A DNA stretch of 64,000 bases from Gaetbulibacter_A aestuarii (GTDB taxonomy: Bacteria; Bacteroidota; Bacteroidia; Flavobacteriales; Flavobacteriaceae). The position numbers were made by a program, and so were the translations under genes. The stretch lies in NCBI RefSeq assembly GCF_039537665.1, contig NZ_BAABAY010000002.1, positions 496,001-560,000 of the forward strand. The letters run 5' to 3'. Of the stretch, positions 52,958-62,300 are shown one piece after another. The notes under the pieces were generated by a model, which saw only the letters and a program-made list of their open reading frames with translations, had not been told where the DNA came from and did no database searches. Position 1 is the stretch's first letter. Each line of letters opens with the position of its first letter.

Positions 52958-53599
52958 TTATTTGGATGCACTACCCGGATAAAATGTAAGCGTTCCGGTA
53001 AAAACATGATCGGTTTGATGTTCTGGTATAAATCCGTCCGGGAAGTTAGCCCAGCCACCTTCAATAAGGTTCACCCAACTGTCTGTGTAACCACCTCCTG
53101 TAGCACCCTCAAAACGACCTGTGCCGCCAGTAAACTCAAAAGCATCTCCGAACCAAAGCTCATAATAAGGGTCATCAAAAATTTGATATATTTGACCTAT
53201 AACACCTGGAGGTGGAATGTTATAATACAACGCGTCTCCGTTTGCAGCTACAAATACACCTTCTCCTGCTTTATATTGGAAATTAGGACCGCCGCAAAAT
53301 GAGATGATCGTAGTAAATTTTCCCAAGTGGGTGCCCTCACCTTCACCAACCTGATAATTACCGGCACTACCAAAATCTTCTTCAGGAACGTCTGAAGCAT
53401 ACGCTGAACAATCGGGGGTAAACGAATAATCTCTAAGCGTATAAAAAGTTGCTTTGAATGGTACCGTAATGGCCTTTTGTGCTGCCATTTTTAAAGAAAT
53501 GCCATCAGTAGGTTCTGTACTTTGAATTTGCTCATTGGAACAAGAAAGAATAAGCAATAAAGATGTTAGGGCTGTCATAAATGCATGTAAACGATTCAT
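52958..53599 (-). CDS. Lipoprotein of unknown function (barrel-like)
   Basis: A 213-residue protein with a lipoprotein signal (LLLILSC, Cys20). The mature region is rich in Gly, Phe and Tyr and has phrases such as FTGGTGRFEGATGGG and FTGTLTFYPG, which resemble allene-oxide-cyclase-like or DUF3224-type small beta-barrels. No catalytic residues can be named. It is monocistronic, beside the tRNA cluster, with a large AT-rich leader. It may be an accessory gene inserted near the tRNAs, but this is inference. Confidence 0.68.
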   Translation of the reverse strand: MNRLHAFMTALTSLLLILSCSNEQIQSTEPTDGISLKMAAQKAITVPFKATFYTLRDYSFTPDCSAYASDVPEEDFGSAGNYQVGEGEGTHLGKFTTIISFCGGPNFQYKAGEGVFVAANGDALYYNIPPPGVIGQIYQIFDDPYYELWFGDAFEFTGGTGRFEGATGGGYTDSWVNLIEGGWANFPDGFIPEHQTDHVFTGTLTFYPGSASK

Positions 53600-53879
53600 T
53601 TTTTTTAAAATTTAGATATTTTTAATTTAAATAATGTAGAACCGAAAAGGTAGAAGAGGTGGTTGGTTAAGCTAATTCACTACATTAATCTCGTAGCTGT
53701 TTTATACCAAAAATTGATATCACTTGTGCTTAAAGTATTGAAATATAGTAAGATAAGTAATATTTTTTAATGATGAATATCAGAAATTACCAAAAAATAA
53801 TTTTCTATTTTTAGTGGTTATTCCAAATAGGTTAAAATATTTAAAACGCAAATGTTCAACTTATTGAAGTTTTATTTTT

Positions 53880-55061
53880 TTATTCAATTTTATTGCAAAC
53901 AACTATCATCTTTTTCTCCTTTAAATCTTTAGTAAAAAATAAATAGGCCTCGCCACCATCGGAGATATTGAATTTTTGTCGAATTTGTTTCACGTTCTCT
54001 GGAAAATTCCTTGTAGTTATATTAGCCTTTTTGATTCCAACTTTTTTGATGTCTTTTTTATTAAAAGGAATCACATTTTCAATCATAAAACGACGTCCGG
54101 GAAATTCGATCAAAGTTTCATTGGTATATAAATGGGTATGCTTGTGAAGTTTGTTTATCTTATATTTTTCAGCAATCATTTGAAATGCTCCGGCTTTTAA
54201 TATTGATGCGTTAGGTTCATAAAGATAGGATAGCGGTTCACTATAATGAGCATGGGCTTTTTTTTCTTCTTCTAAATTAAATTGAAAGATCTCTGTTTTC
54301 TTATTTTTTAAATTTACAGTGATCACTTCCACCGTACCTGAAAATCCTTTTTGAAGAATCCAGAGCAATTCTTTAACCTCGTTATTTACACTAACAACAT
54401 GAATTTGCTTTACGCTCTTAAGTTCGTTTAATCCGGCACTTAGGTCTAGTAAAGGAGCTGTTTTAATGAGGATATCCTTGCTATGATCAAATAGGATATT
54501 TAAATTTTCGGGTACATTTGGTAAGCAATCCTTCAGAAAAAAAACACGGCTTTTGTTGGCGTCTCGTCGAGATGGGTCTACATAGATCCAATCAAAAATA
54601 TCTTTGGAATTTTTCAGATATTCCAAACCATCGGAGGCAATACACGTTATGTTTTCCACTTCCAGAGCAGAAAAATTATGAGTAACAATTTGAGATAAAT
54701 CAGGATTAATTTCACAATGCGTAACCTGATCAATTGCTTTAGAAAAATAAAAAGCATCCACTCCAAAGCCACCTGTAATATCGATCAATGATTTTCCAGA
54801 TATCAATGTTGATTTATAATCTGCTGTTCTTTCTGAGGAGGTTTGCTCAATATTCAGCTTATTTGGGTAATAAATATTTTTAGAATGAAACCAGGTTGGT
54901 AATTTCTTTTCACAACGCTTTTTTGATTCGATCTGTTGAATGAGATCGTCGGTAGTAACATCCGGTAACTCCGGTTGTTTTAATACCAGTCCGGGTAAGT
55001 CGGTATTTAAATTTTTATTGATAAATTCCTGAACCTCTGTATTTAAAACTGCCGTGTTCAA
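53880..55061 (-). CDS. Class I SAM-dependent methyltransferase with THUMP-like domain
   Basis: A 393-residue protein. Residues about 1-80 are a helical region. About 85-230 form a Rossmann methyltransferase with LIDITGGFGVDAFYF (SAM motif I) and WIYVDPSRRD, and the C-terminal part (about 240-393) resembles the ferredoxin-like and THUMP-like domains of a Bacteroidota-specific RNA methyltransferase family (PG_1098-type). The target is probably rRNA or tRNA but is not known. It is the last gene of the reverse-strand run that begins with tsaD, 10 bases after the AI-2E transporter gene. Confidence 0.8.
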   Translation of the reverse strand: MNTAVLNTEVQEFINKNLNTDLPGLVLKQPELPDVTTDDLIQQIESKKRCEKKLPTWFHSKNIYYPNKLNIEQTSSERTADYKSTLISGKSLIDITGGFGVDAFYFSKAIDQVTHCEINPDLSQIVTHNFSALEVENITCIASDGLEYLKNSKDIFDWIYVDPSRRDANKSRVFFLKDCLPNVPENLNILFDHSKDILIKTAPLLDLSAGLNELKSVKQIHVVSVNNEVKELLWILQKGFSGTVEVITVNLKNKKTEIFQFNLEEEKKAHAHYSEPLSYLYEPNASILKAGAFQMIAEKYKINKLHKHTHLYTNETLIEFPGRRFMIENVIPFNKKDIKKVGIKKANITTRNFPENVKQIRQKFNISDGGEAYLFFTKDLKEKKMIVVCNKIE

Positions 55062-55071
55062 AAGGATCCCA

Positions 55072-56160
55072 TTATAAATTTCGGGTTAATTTTTTAACGA
55101 GCTTATTTTCGGATAAAAATTCTTTTAAAATCACCTTTAAAGAAGTATAGGTCGGAATGGCAATAATTAAACCTACAATACCGAATAAAATTCCGGCAAT
55201 AAGGATCACTAAAAAGATCTCTAAAGGATGCGATTTAACGCTTTTTGAATAAATGATAGGCTGACTACCAAAATTATCGATAAGCTGCCCGATACCGAAA
55301 ACAACTAAAACACCCAATGTTTTTGGTAATATTACTTCACTGAAACTCATACCTAAATTGCTGGTCATGGTTAAAGTGATCATAATAATCAATCCGATCA
55401 ATGGTCCCAGGTAGGGAATTAAATTAAAGAGAGCACAAAGGAAGGCGATCACTACCGCATTATCGATACCTACTATAAATAAGCCAATTGTGTAAACAAT
55501 AAAAAGTACGAGAATCTGGAAAATAAGTCCAACAAAATAACGGGACAAAAGATCTTTGATTTTAACATACGACTTTTTCCATCGCATTTCATTATTTTCC
55601 GGAACAAGAGCCGTTAAACTGTTCTCAAGTAAATGACTGTCTTTTAGAAAGAAAAATGAGATAAATAACACCGAAAAAAGCCCAATACTAAAACTTCCTA
55701 AACTACTGATAACACTATTCAGGAAATTTGGGATCATGGAATAATCGATATTATCCAGGAGGTTTGAAGCTTTAAAGGATTGTTCAATGTCAATCTGCCT
55801 TAAGTTGAAATAATTAACAATTTCAGAATAGAGATCTTCAACATTTCGTTGTAAATCGTTAATGTTAAGCAGGGATAGATTCTGTCCTTGTTTTAGTACT
55901 AATGGGACAAACAGACTCATCAAACCCAAAAAGACACTGAGTAAAAACACAATGGTAACAACAACGGCGATGGTGTTTTTAAATTTTAACTTATTCACCA
56001 GAAAAATAACGATGGGCCGTCCGATCAATGAGATCACTGCGGCAATGGCTACATAACTGATCACGGAGCGAATTTCGTAGAGTAAGTAACAAAGCAAGGC
56101 CACACCAACAATGATGGCTACGGCTTTCAGGATTCCTTTCGAAATATCGTTCGAGTTCAT
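55072..56160 (-). CDS. AI-2E family transporter (UPF0118)
   Basis: A 362-residue inner-membrane protein with about eight hydrophobic segments. The family phrases are present: LFISFFFLKDSHLLENSL near 165, and GIDNAVVIAFLCALFNLIPYLGPLIG near 232-257. The name comes from TqsA; most members' substrates (autoinducers, Na+/H+ and others) are not known. It lies between the TrmH-type methyltransferase and THUMP-like methyltransferase genes on the same strand. Confidence 0.9.
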   Translation of the reverse strand: MNSNDISKGILKAVAIIVGVALLCYLLYEIRSVISYVAIAAVISLIGRPIVIFLVNKLKFKNTIAVVVTIVFLLSVFLGLMSLFVPLVLKQGQNLSLLNINDLQRNVEDLYSEIVNYFNLRQIDIEQSFKASNLLDNIDYSMIPNFLNSVISSLGSFSIGLFSVLFISFFFLKDSHLLENSLTALVPENNEMRWKKSYVKIKDLLSRYFVGLIFQILVLFIVYTIGLFIVGIDNAVVIAFLCALFNLIPYLGPLIGLIIMITLTMTSNLGMSFSEVILPKTLGVLVVFGIGQLIDNFGSQPIIYSKSVKSHPLEIFLVILIAGILFGIVGLIIAIPTYTSLKVILKEFLSENKLVKKLTRNL

Positions 56161-56230
56161 GCGGTAAATATACTAATTTGAATTTAGCAAAAAATGCCTG
56201 TTTTGCTATTCTTTTTTGTTAATTGAGATT

Positions 56231-56746
56231 TTATTCCGAGGTATTTTGAAGTTGTGAAGTGATCTCATATAAAGCAATCGTGGATGCCTGAACCACATTC
56301 ATGCTACTATTAAGGCCAAACATATCGATGTGCAAAACGGTATCAGATAATTTTAAAACCTCTTCGGAAATGCCTTCATTTTCTGCACCAACTATCAGAG
56401 CGATTGGTTTCTCACCCGCAAATTTGTACTTCCTAATAGGAGAACTATTCTCGGTGATCTCTAGAGAAACAAGTTTATAATTTTCATTTTTTAATTGTAG
56501 CAAAACACTGTTGATGTCTTTTTCCATTTCAAATGAAACAGTTTTTTCTGTTGCTCTTGATGTCTTTTTAATTTTTCTACCCAAATGGATATGCTCTCCA
56601 CAAAGTATAAGTTTCTCAATTCCAAAGGCATCTGCCGTTCGAAATAAACTTCCAATATTTGGTGCATTGTTTACATTATCGCAAACTAATACGATCGGAA
56701 AACGTCGCTCTTTGAATTTGGAATTATAATGTGTAAGCTGTTTCAT
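56231..56746 (-). CDS. TrmH/SpoU family RNA 2'-O-methyltransferase
   Basis: A 171-residue SPOUT-class enzyme. The three family motifs are visible: VNNAPNIGSLFRTADAFGIE (motif 1, near 26-45), ALIVGAENEGISEEVL (motif 2, near 116-131), and SSMNVVQASTIALYEI (motif 3, near 148-163). It methylates ribose of tRNA or rRNA as a knotted dimer. It lacks an extra N-terminal domain, like TrmL or TrmH; the target is undefined. It follows the DUF4159 gene by 23 bases. Confidence 0.9.
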   Translation of the reverse strand: MKQLTHYNSKFKERRFPIVLVCDNVNNAPNIGSLFRTADAFGIEKLILCGEHIHLGRKIKKTSRATEKTVSFEMEKDINSVLLQLKNENYKLVSLEITENSSPIRKYKFAGEKPIALIVGAENEGISEEVLKLSDTVLHIDMFGLNSSMNVVQASTIALYEITSQLQNTSE

Positions 56747-56769
56747 TTTTAAAAACCGCTTTTAATGCA

Positions 56770-57429
56770 CTAATGTTCGAAAACGTATTTTACAATATTG
56801 GCACCCATTTCCAATGCTTGTTCCCGAATTTCAGGTGGGTCGTTGTGCACTGCAGGAGATTCCCAGCCGTCACCAAGATCGCATTCGTAAGTAAAAAGTA
56901 TTACAAGTCGGCCATCATTAAAAATTCCGAAAGCCTGCGGTCTTTTGCCATCGTGTTCATGAATTTTGGGAAGTCCTTTTGGGAATTTATAAAAAGCACT
57001 AAAAATTGGATGATCTGCTGGTAGTTCGATGAGCTCTTTATCAGGAAAAACTTTTTTAAGTTCACGCTCAATATATGGTTTCAGCCCGTAATTATCATCG
57101 ATATGTAAAAAGCCGCCTGATAACACATATTTTCTAAGGTTTGCCGCTGTTTCATCATCAAACAATACATTACCATGGCCCGTCATGTGTACGAATGGAT
57201 ATTGAAATATCTCCGGGCTTTCAGCTTCCACGGTAGGGACGTTTGGATCTATTTTGGTGTTAATATGTGTATTACAAAAAGCTACTAAATTTGGCAAAGA
57301 CGTAGGATTGGCATACCAGTCGCCACCGCCCTTATATTTTAAAAGTGCGATCTCTTGAGCATTTGTAGCTATTGCTAAGAAGCAAAAACTTAAACTCCAA
57401 AAAAGGTATTTCAATATATTTTTATTCAT
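56770..57429 (-). CDS. DUF4159 domain-containing protein
   Basis: A 219-residue secreted protein with a signal peptide (ending AIATNAQ). The mature part matches DUF4159: YKGGGDWYANPTSLPNL, FVHMTGHGNVLFDDETAANL and GGFLHIDDNYGL, which together resemble a glutamine-amidotransferase-like fold, and DLGDGWESP near the end. Function unknown. Its start overlaps the 3' end of rsmE by 8 bases, so the two are translationally coupled. Confidence 0.85.
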   Translation of the reverse strand: MNKNILKYLFWSLSFCFLAIATNAQEIALLKYKGGGDWYANPTSLPNLVAFCNTHINTKIDPNVPTVEAESPEIFQYPFVHMTGHGNVLFDDETAANLRKYVLSGGFLHIDDNYGLKPYIERELKKVFPDKELIELPADHPIFSAFYKFPKGLPKIHEHDGKRPQAFGIFNDGRLVILFTYECDLGDGWESPAVHNDPPEIREQALEMGANIVKYVFEH

Positions 57430-58126
57430 TTATAAAAGCTATGGAATGACAAGCCACTATGGCTGCTGTTTCAGTTCTAAGTCGGGTGTCTCCAAGTGAT
57501 ATCGGTTTAAAACCGGAATTACGCGCTTCAGTAATTTCCCGGGATGAAAAATCACCTTCCGGACCGATTAAAATGGTAACGTGAGAACCCGGTTTTAATT
57601 CTGTTTTAAGCGATTTTTTTTCGGTTTCCTCACAATGGGCAATATATTTTTCACCTGTAAATTTTTCCTTTATGAAATCATCAAACAGCGTCAGATCATC
57701 AAGTTCCGGCATGTAATAATGTAAGGATTGTTTGGTTGCCGCTTGAATTACTTTTTCGTACCGCTCTTTTTTTATCACGCGTCGTTCACTATGTTCACAA
57801 AGCAGTGGTGTAATACGATCAACCCCGATCTCAGTAGCCTTTTCCAAAAACCATTCGAAACGATCGTTCATTTTGGTTGGAGCTACAGCAAGATGAACCG
57901 TGTATGGACGAGGCGGTTGCTTCGTTTTTGAAATAATGGCTACTGAACATTGCTTTTGATCCGGTTGCAAAATTTCAGCTTCAAAAAGCCACCCTTTTCC
58001 ATTCGTTATAGTTAAAAGATCTCCTTTAGCTTTTCGAAGCACCTTAACAATATGCCTACTTTCATCTTTATCAAAACTAAAGGTGTTGCTGTTTTCATCA
58101 ATATGAGGTGTAAAAAATAATTGCAT
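57422..58126 (-). CDS. rsmE: 16S rRNA (uracil-1498-N3)-methyltransferase RsmE
   Basis: A 234-residue SPOUT methyltransferase that modifies U1498 in the decoding centre of 16S rRNA. The N-terminal PUA-like domain (HIVKVLRKAKGDLLTITNG) is followed by the knot domain with the conserved phrases KMNDRFEWFLEKATEIGVD, ILIGPEGDFSSREI near residue 177, and LGDTRLRTETA near 212. Length is normal. It follows tsaD by 4 bases and overlaps the DUF4159 gene by 8 bases. Confidence 0.93.
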   Translation of the reverse strand: MQLFFTPHIDENSNTFSFDKDESRHIVKVLRKAKGDLLTITNGKGWLFEAEILQPDQKQCSVAIISKTKQPPRPYTVHLAVAPTKMNDRFEWFLEKATEIGVDRITPLLCEHSERRVIKKERYEKVIQAATKQSLHYYMPELDDLTLFDDFIKEKFTGEKYIAHCEETEKKSLKTELKPGSHVTILIGPEGDFSSREITEARNSGFKPISLGDTRLRTETAAIVACHSIAFINE

Positions 58127-58130
58127 GGTT

Positions 58131-59153
58131 TTAAAGCTTCAATCTGGCAGTGGCTGTAATACTTTGTTTTGAAAAATTGCCTTCAAGATATTTTAAATAT
58201 CCCACAATAGCGATCATTGCGGCATTATCAGTAGTGAATTCAAATTTAGGAATATATGTGGTCCAACCAAATTTTGATTCGCCCTGTTTTAAGGCATTGC
58301 GAATTCCTGAATTGGCAGAAACGCCACCACCGATAGCTATATGCCTGATTCCTGTTTCTTTTGAAGCCAATTTTAATTTGTCTATTAAAATTCTGATGAT
58401 CGTATATTGAATGGATGCACAAATATCATTCAGGTTTTCTTCAATGAAATTTGGATTGGATTTGGTTTCTTTTTGAATGAAATAAAGGATAGCTGTTTTC
58501 AATCCGGAGAAGCTAAAATTTAATCCATCAACCTTAGGTTTCGTGAATTTAAAGGCTTTGGGATTTCCTAATTTGGCACGTTTGTCTATTTCAGGACCGG
58601 CAGGGTAACCCAACCCAAGTATCTTTCCACTTTTGTCGAAGGCTTCTCCAACCGCATCATCAATAGTTTCACCAATAACGGTCATTTCAAAATAATGATC
58701 CACGCGAACAATCTGTGTATGACCTCCGGAAATGGTAAGCGCTAAAAACGGAAAAGGCGGTTTTTTAAATCCGGGTTCATCAATAAAATGGGCCAGAATA
58801 TGGGCTTGCATATGATTAACATCAATGAGTGGAATATCTAAACCATAAGCTAAAGATTTAGCAAAAGAGGTGCCCACAAGTAAACTTCCCATTAAACCGG
58901 GGCCTCTGGTAAAAGCTACCGCCGCAAGTTGTGATTTTTCAATACCTGCTTTTTTAAGCGCTTGATGTACTACAGGGACAATATTTTGTTGATGTGCTCT
59001 GGAGGCAAGTTCCGGCACTACACCGCCGTAAGCTTCATGTATTTTTTGGCTGGCTACTTCATTGCTCAAAATCTGACCATTATGGATCACGGAAGCCGCG
59101 GTATCGTCGCAAGATGATTCAATTCCGAGAATAAAAATATTTTCTGAGTCCAT
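58131..59153 (-). CDS. tsaD: tRNA N6-adenosine threonylcarbamoyltransferase TsaD
   Basis: A 340-residue ASKHA-fold enzyme that transfers threonylcarbamoyl to A37 of ANN-decoding tRNAs. The start contains ILGIESSCDDTAA; the metal ligands are His114 and His118 (NHMQAHILAH), and the ATP/phosphate motif SGGHTQI is near residue 164. Near-complete length. It is the first gene of a six-gene reverse-strand run with four RNA-modifying enzymes, and is divergent from tamB. Confidence 0.95.
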   Translation of the reverse strand: MDSENIFILGIESSCDDTAASVIHNGQILSNEVASQKIHEAYGGVVPELASRAHQQNIVPVVHQALKKAGIEKSQLAAVAFTRGPGLMGSLLVGTSFAKSLAYGLDIPLIDVNHMQAHILAHFIDEPGFKKPPFPFLALTISGGHTQIVRVDHYFEMTVIGETIDDAVGEAFDKSGKILGLGYPAGPEIDKRAKLGNPKAFKFTKPKVDGLNFSFSGLKTAILYFIQKETKSNPNFIEENLNDICASIQYTIIRILIDKLKLASKETGIRHIAIGGGVSANSGIRNALKQGESKFGWTTYIPKFEFTTDNAAMIAIVGYLKYLEGNFSKQSITATARLKL

Positions 59154-59179
59154 ATGTGAATTTTAGGCACAATAATTGT

Positions 59180-59187
59180 TAATTTTG
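59180..59187 (+). promoter_or_regulatory. Probable -7 element for tamB
   Basis: TAATTTTG fits TAnnTTTG. No TTG is seen at -33 distance. It would give an RNA leader of more than 60 bases before the tamB reading frame opens at 59253. Confidence 0.4.
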
Positions 59188-59315
59188 AACAAATTGGAAG
59201 TCTTTGCTATGCTTCATGTTCGTAAGTACAAAAATAGGCTATTCAAATTTAAATCATAACTCTTAACTCCATCAAAAAAGCATTTAAAATAACGTATAAA
59301 ATTATTGGCATCCTC

Positions 59316-62300
59316 TTGATGCTATTTATTATTTGCGTTTTAGTACTTTCCATTCCGCCTGTTCAAACGGCTTTGGGAAACTATGCTACCAAACGACTCA
59401 ATGAAGATTTTGGAACGAACATCAACATTGATAAGATCGGGATGCAACTTAACGGTGACGTTCAAATCAAGAAAATATACATTGAAGATTTTAAACAAGA
59501 TACCTTAATCGCCATTGATGAACTCAATACCTCGATCATTAGTTTAAAAAAGATATTCAACAATAAACTCACTTTTGGAGATATTGATATTCAGGGTCTG
59601 GTTTTCAATATTAGAACTTATAAAGGTTACAAGGACACCAATTTGGATGTTTTTGTGGCCAAGTTTGAAGATGACAACCCGAGAAAGGAAAAAAGTGATT
59701 TTTTAATGTCTTCCAGTGATGTGAATATTAATGATGGGATATTCCGTATTTCAGATGATAACAATCCGGATTCTAAAGGTTTGGAGCTTGATGATCTTCA
59801 TATTAATGCTACGAATTTCCTGATCAAGGGGAGTGATGTAAGTGCCCGAATAAATAAACTAGCTTTAAAAGATAGTCGAGGTCTGGCTGTTAAAAATATG
59901 ATGACCAATTTCGAGTATACATTAACGGGAATGACCTTTGATGATCTTGAAATAGAAACACCAAGATCGATAATAAAAGGATATCTTAAGTTTACCTACG
60001 ATCGTAAGGATTTACAATATTTTGTTGATAAAGTAAAGATAGACGCACAATTACGAGATTCTAAAATTCAGTTGGATGAGTTGAATACTTTTTATAACGA
60101 ATTCGGGAGAGATCAATACGCGCGTTTGGATGTAGATATCAGTGGAACCTTAAACGATTTGGATGTTAATAAACTGGATCTGGTAAGTAGGAATACGCGA
60201 ATTCGAGGAGATATCAACTTTAAAAATGTCTTTAGTAAAGAAAAAGGAGGTTTTGAAATGGACGCCCAATTTAGCAATTTAACATCTACATATTGGGATC
60301 TCGATGCCATAATGCCTAACGTTTTAGGGAAAGTAATTCCTACTGCTTTTGAAAATCTTGGTAAGTTTAAAATTACTGGAACTTCTAATGTCACAGCCTC
60401 AACTGTTGATGCAGATATAAATATCAATACGGATCTTGGGTTGGTTGATGCTAATCTTAAGATCAATAAGGTGAATGATATTGATAATGCCGGATATAAG
60501 GGAACACTTAAATTCGATCAGTTTGATTTTGGAACTTTTTTGAATGATCCCAAAGTTGGAAAAGCTTCATTAGATTTTGATGTGGATGGTAAAGGTTTTG
60601 TAGCCGAAAAAATAAACACGGCTGTAAAAGGAGATATTTACAATATTGAATACAACAATTACAATTACTCCAGCATCAAGGTTGCCGGGAATGTGCGAAA
60701 TAAAATTTTTGATGGAAACTTAATAGCAAACGATAAAAACCTAATATTGAATTTTACCGGATTTGTTGATTTTTCAGAAAAGGTGAACAAATATGATTTC
60801 GAGGCTGAAGTGAGTTATGCAGATTTAAAGGCTTTAAATTTTGTAAAAAAGGATGATATATCCATTCTAAAAAGCTCGGTAAAAATGAACATGAATGCCA
60901 GCGGTTACGATGATGCTTATGGTAAAATTGTGTTTAAAAACACCAGTTATAAAAACCAAAATGATACTTATGTTTTCGATAACCTTACATTAGAATCAAA
61001 ATTTGTTGATGGTACCCGTTTTATAGACATTCTTTCTCCAGATATTATAGATGGCCACATGGAAGGAAAGTTTAAGTTCAGAGATCTGAAAAAACTTTTT
61101 GAAAACTCTATAGGTTACATTTATACCAATTATAAGCCCAATAAGGTTGAAACAAATCAGCATATCGATTTCAATTTTAAAATTTATAACAAAATTATCG
61201 AAGTTATTTATCCGGAACTGAGTTTAGGAAAAAATACCTTTATTCGAGGGCGGGTGGATAGTGATGAAAAGAAATTTCGTTTAACTTTTAAATCGCCGGA
61301 AATTACGTTTCAAAAGAACTTTGCCAACAATATAGAGTTGCAGGTAGACAATAGTAATCCGCTTTTTAATACCTACCTGGAAATTGACAGTTTGAACACC
61401 AAATACTACGAAGTTTCTAAATTCAATTTGATAAATGTTACGGTTAATGATACTTTATTTGTACGCTCCGAATTTACGGGAGGTAAACAGAACAATGATA
61501 AATTCAATTTGAGTTTATATCATACGATAAATAAGGATAATGAGTCGGTAGTTGGATTTAAAAAATCCGATATTACGATTAAAAATAATAAATGGTACAT
61601 TAATGAAGATAAGAACCAGAACAATAAAGTTTCGTTCGATAAAGGTTTAACAACCTTTAATATTGATAAATTTAGGATTAATCATCAGAACGAAATAATC
61701 AGGCTATCGGGTTTCGTTAAAGACTCCACTCAAAAAGATATTAAACTGAATTTTACTGATGTCGATCTGGCGAAAATAACACCGGATATAGATAGTTTGT
61801 CATTGGCTGGAAAAGTGAATGGTAAATTAGATATTTTACAAAAAAATGGTAGTTATTTACCCAATTCAAGTGTGGTAATTGACGACTTTGAGGTTAATGA
61901 TTTTATGCTGGGATCTTTTGACGCCAGTATTAAGGGTAATGAAGATTTAACCAATTACACGGTAGATGCTTTTATTAAAAATGATACGGCGAAATCATTT
62001 AATGCAAAAGGGAATATTTCTGTTCAGGGAAAAAGCTCGAAAATTGATGTGTCACTTAATTTTAACAAGTTCAATTTAAAGCCATTAAACCCTTTGCTTC
62101 AGGACGTGCTTAACAAAATTAGGGGACAGGTAACAGGCAAGGTAGATGTTGTAGGCGATTTATCCAAACCGGGTTTTGATGGTGATTTGACGCTGGAAAA
62201 TGCCGGATTGGGTATTCCGTATCTTAACGTAGATTACGATTTTGAACAAAAGTCTAGTGTCACACTAAAAGACCAAACTTTCATTTTCAATTCTATTGGT

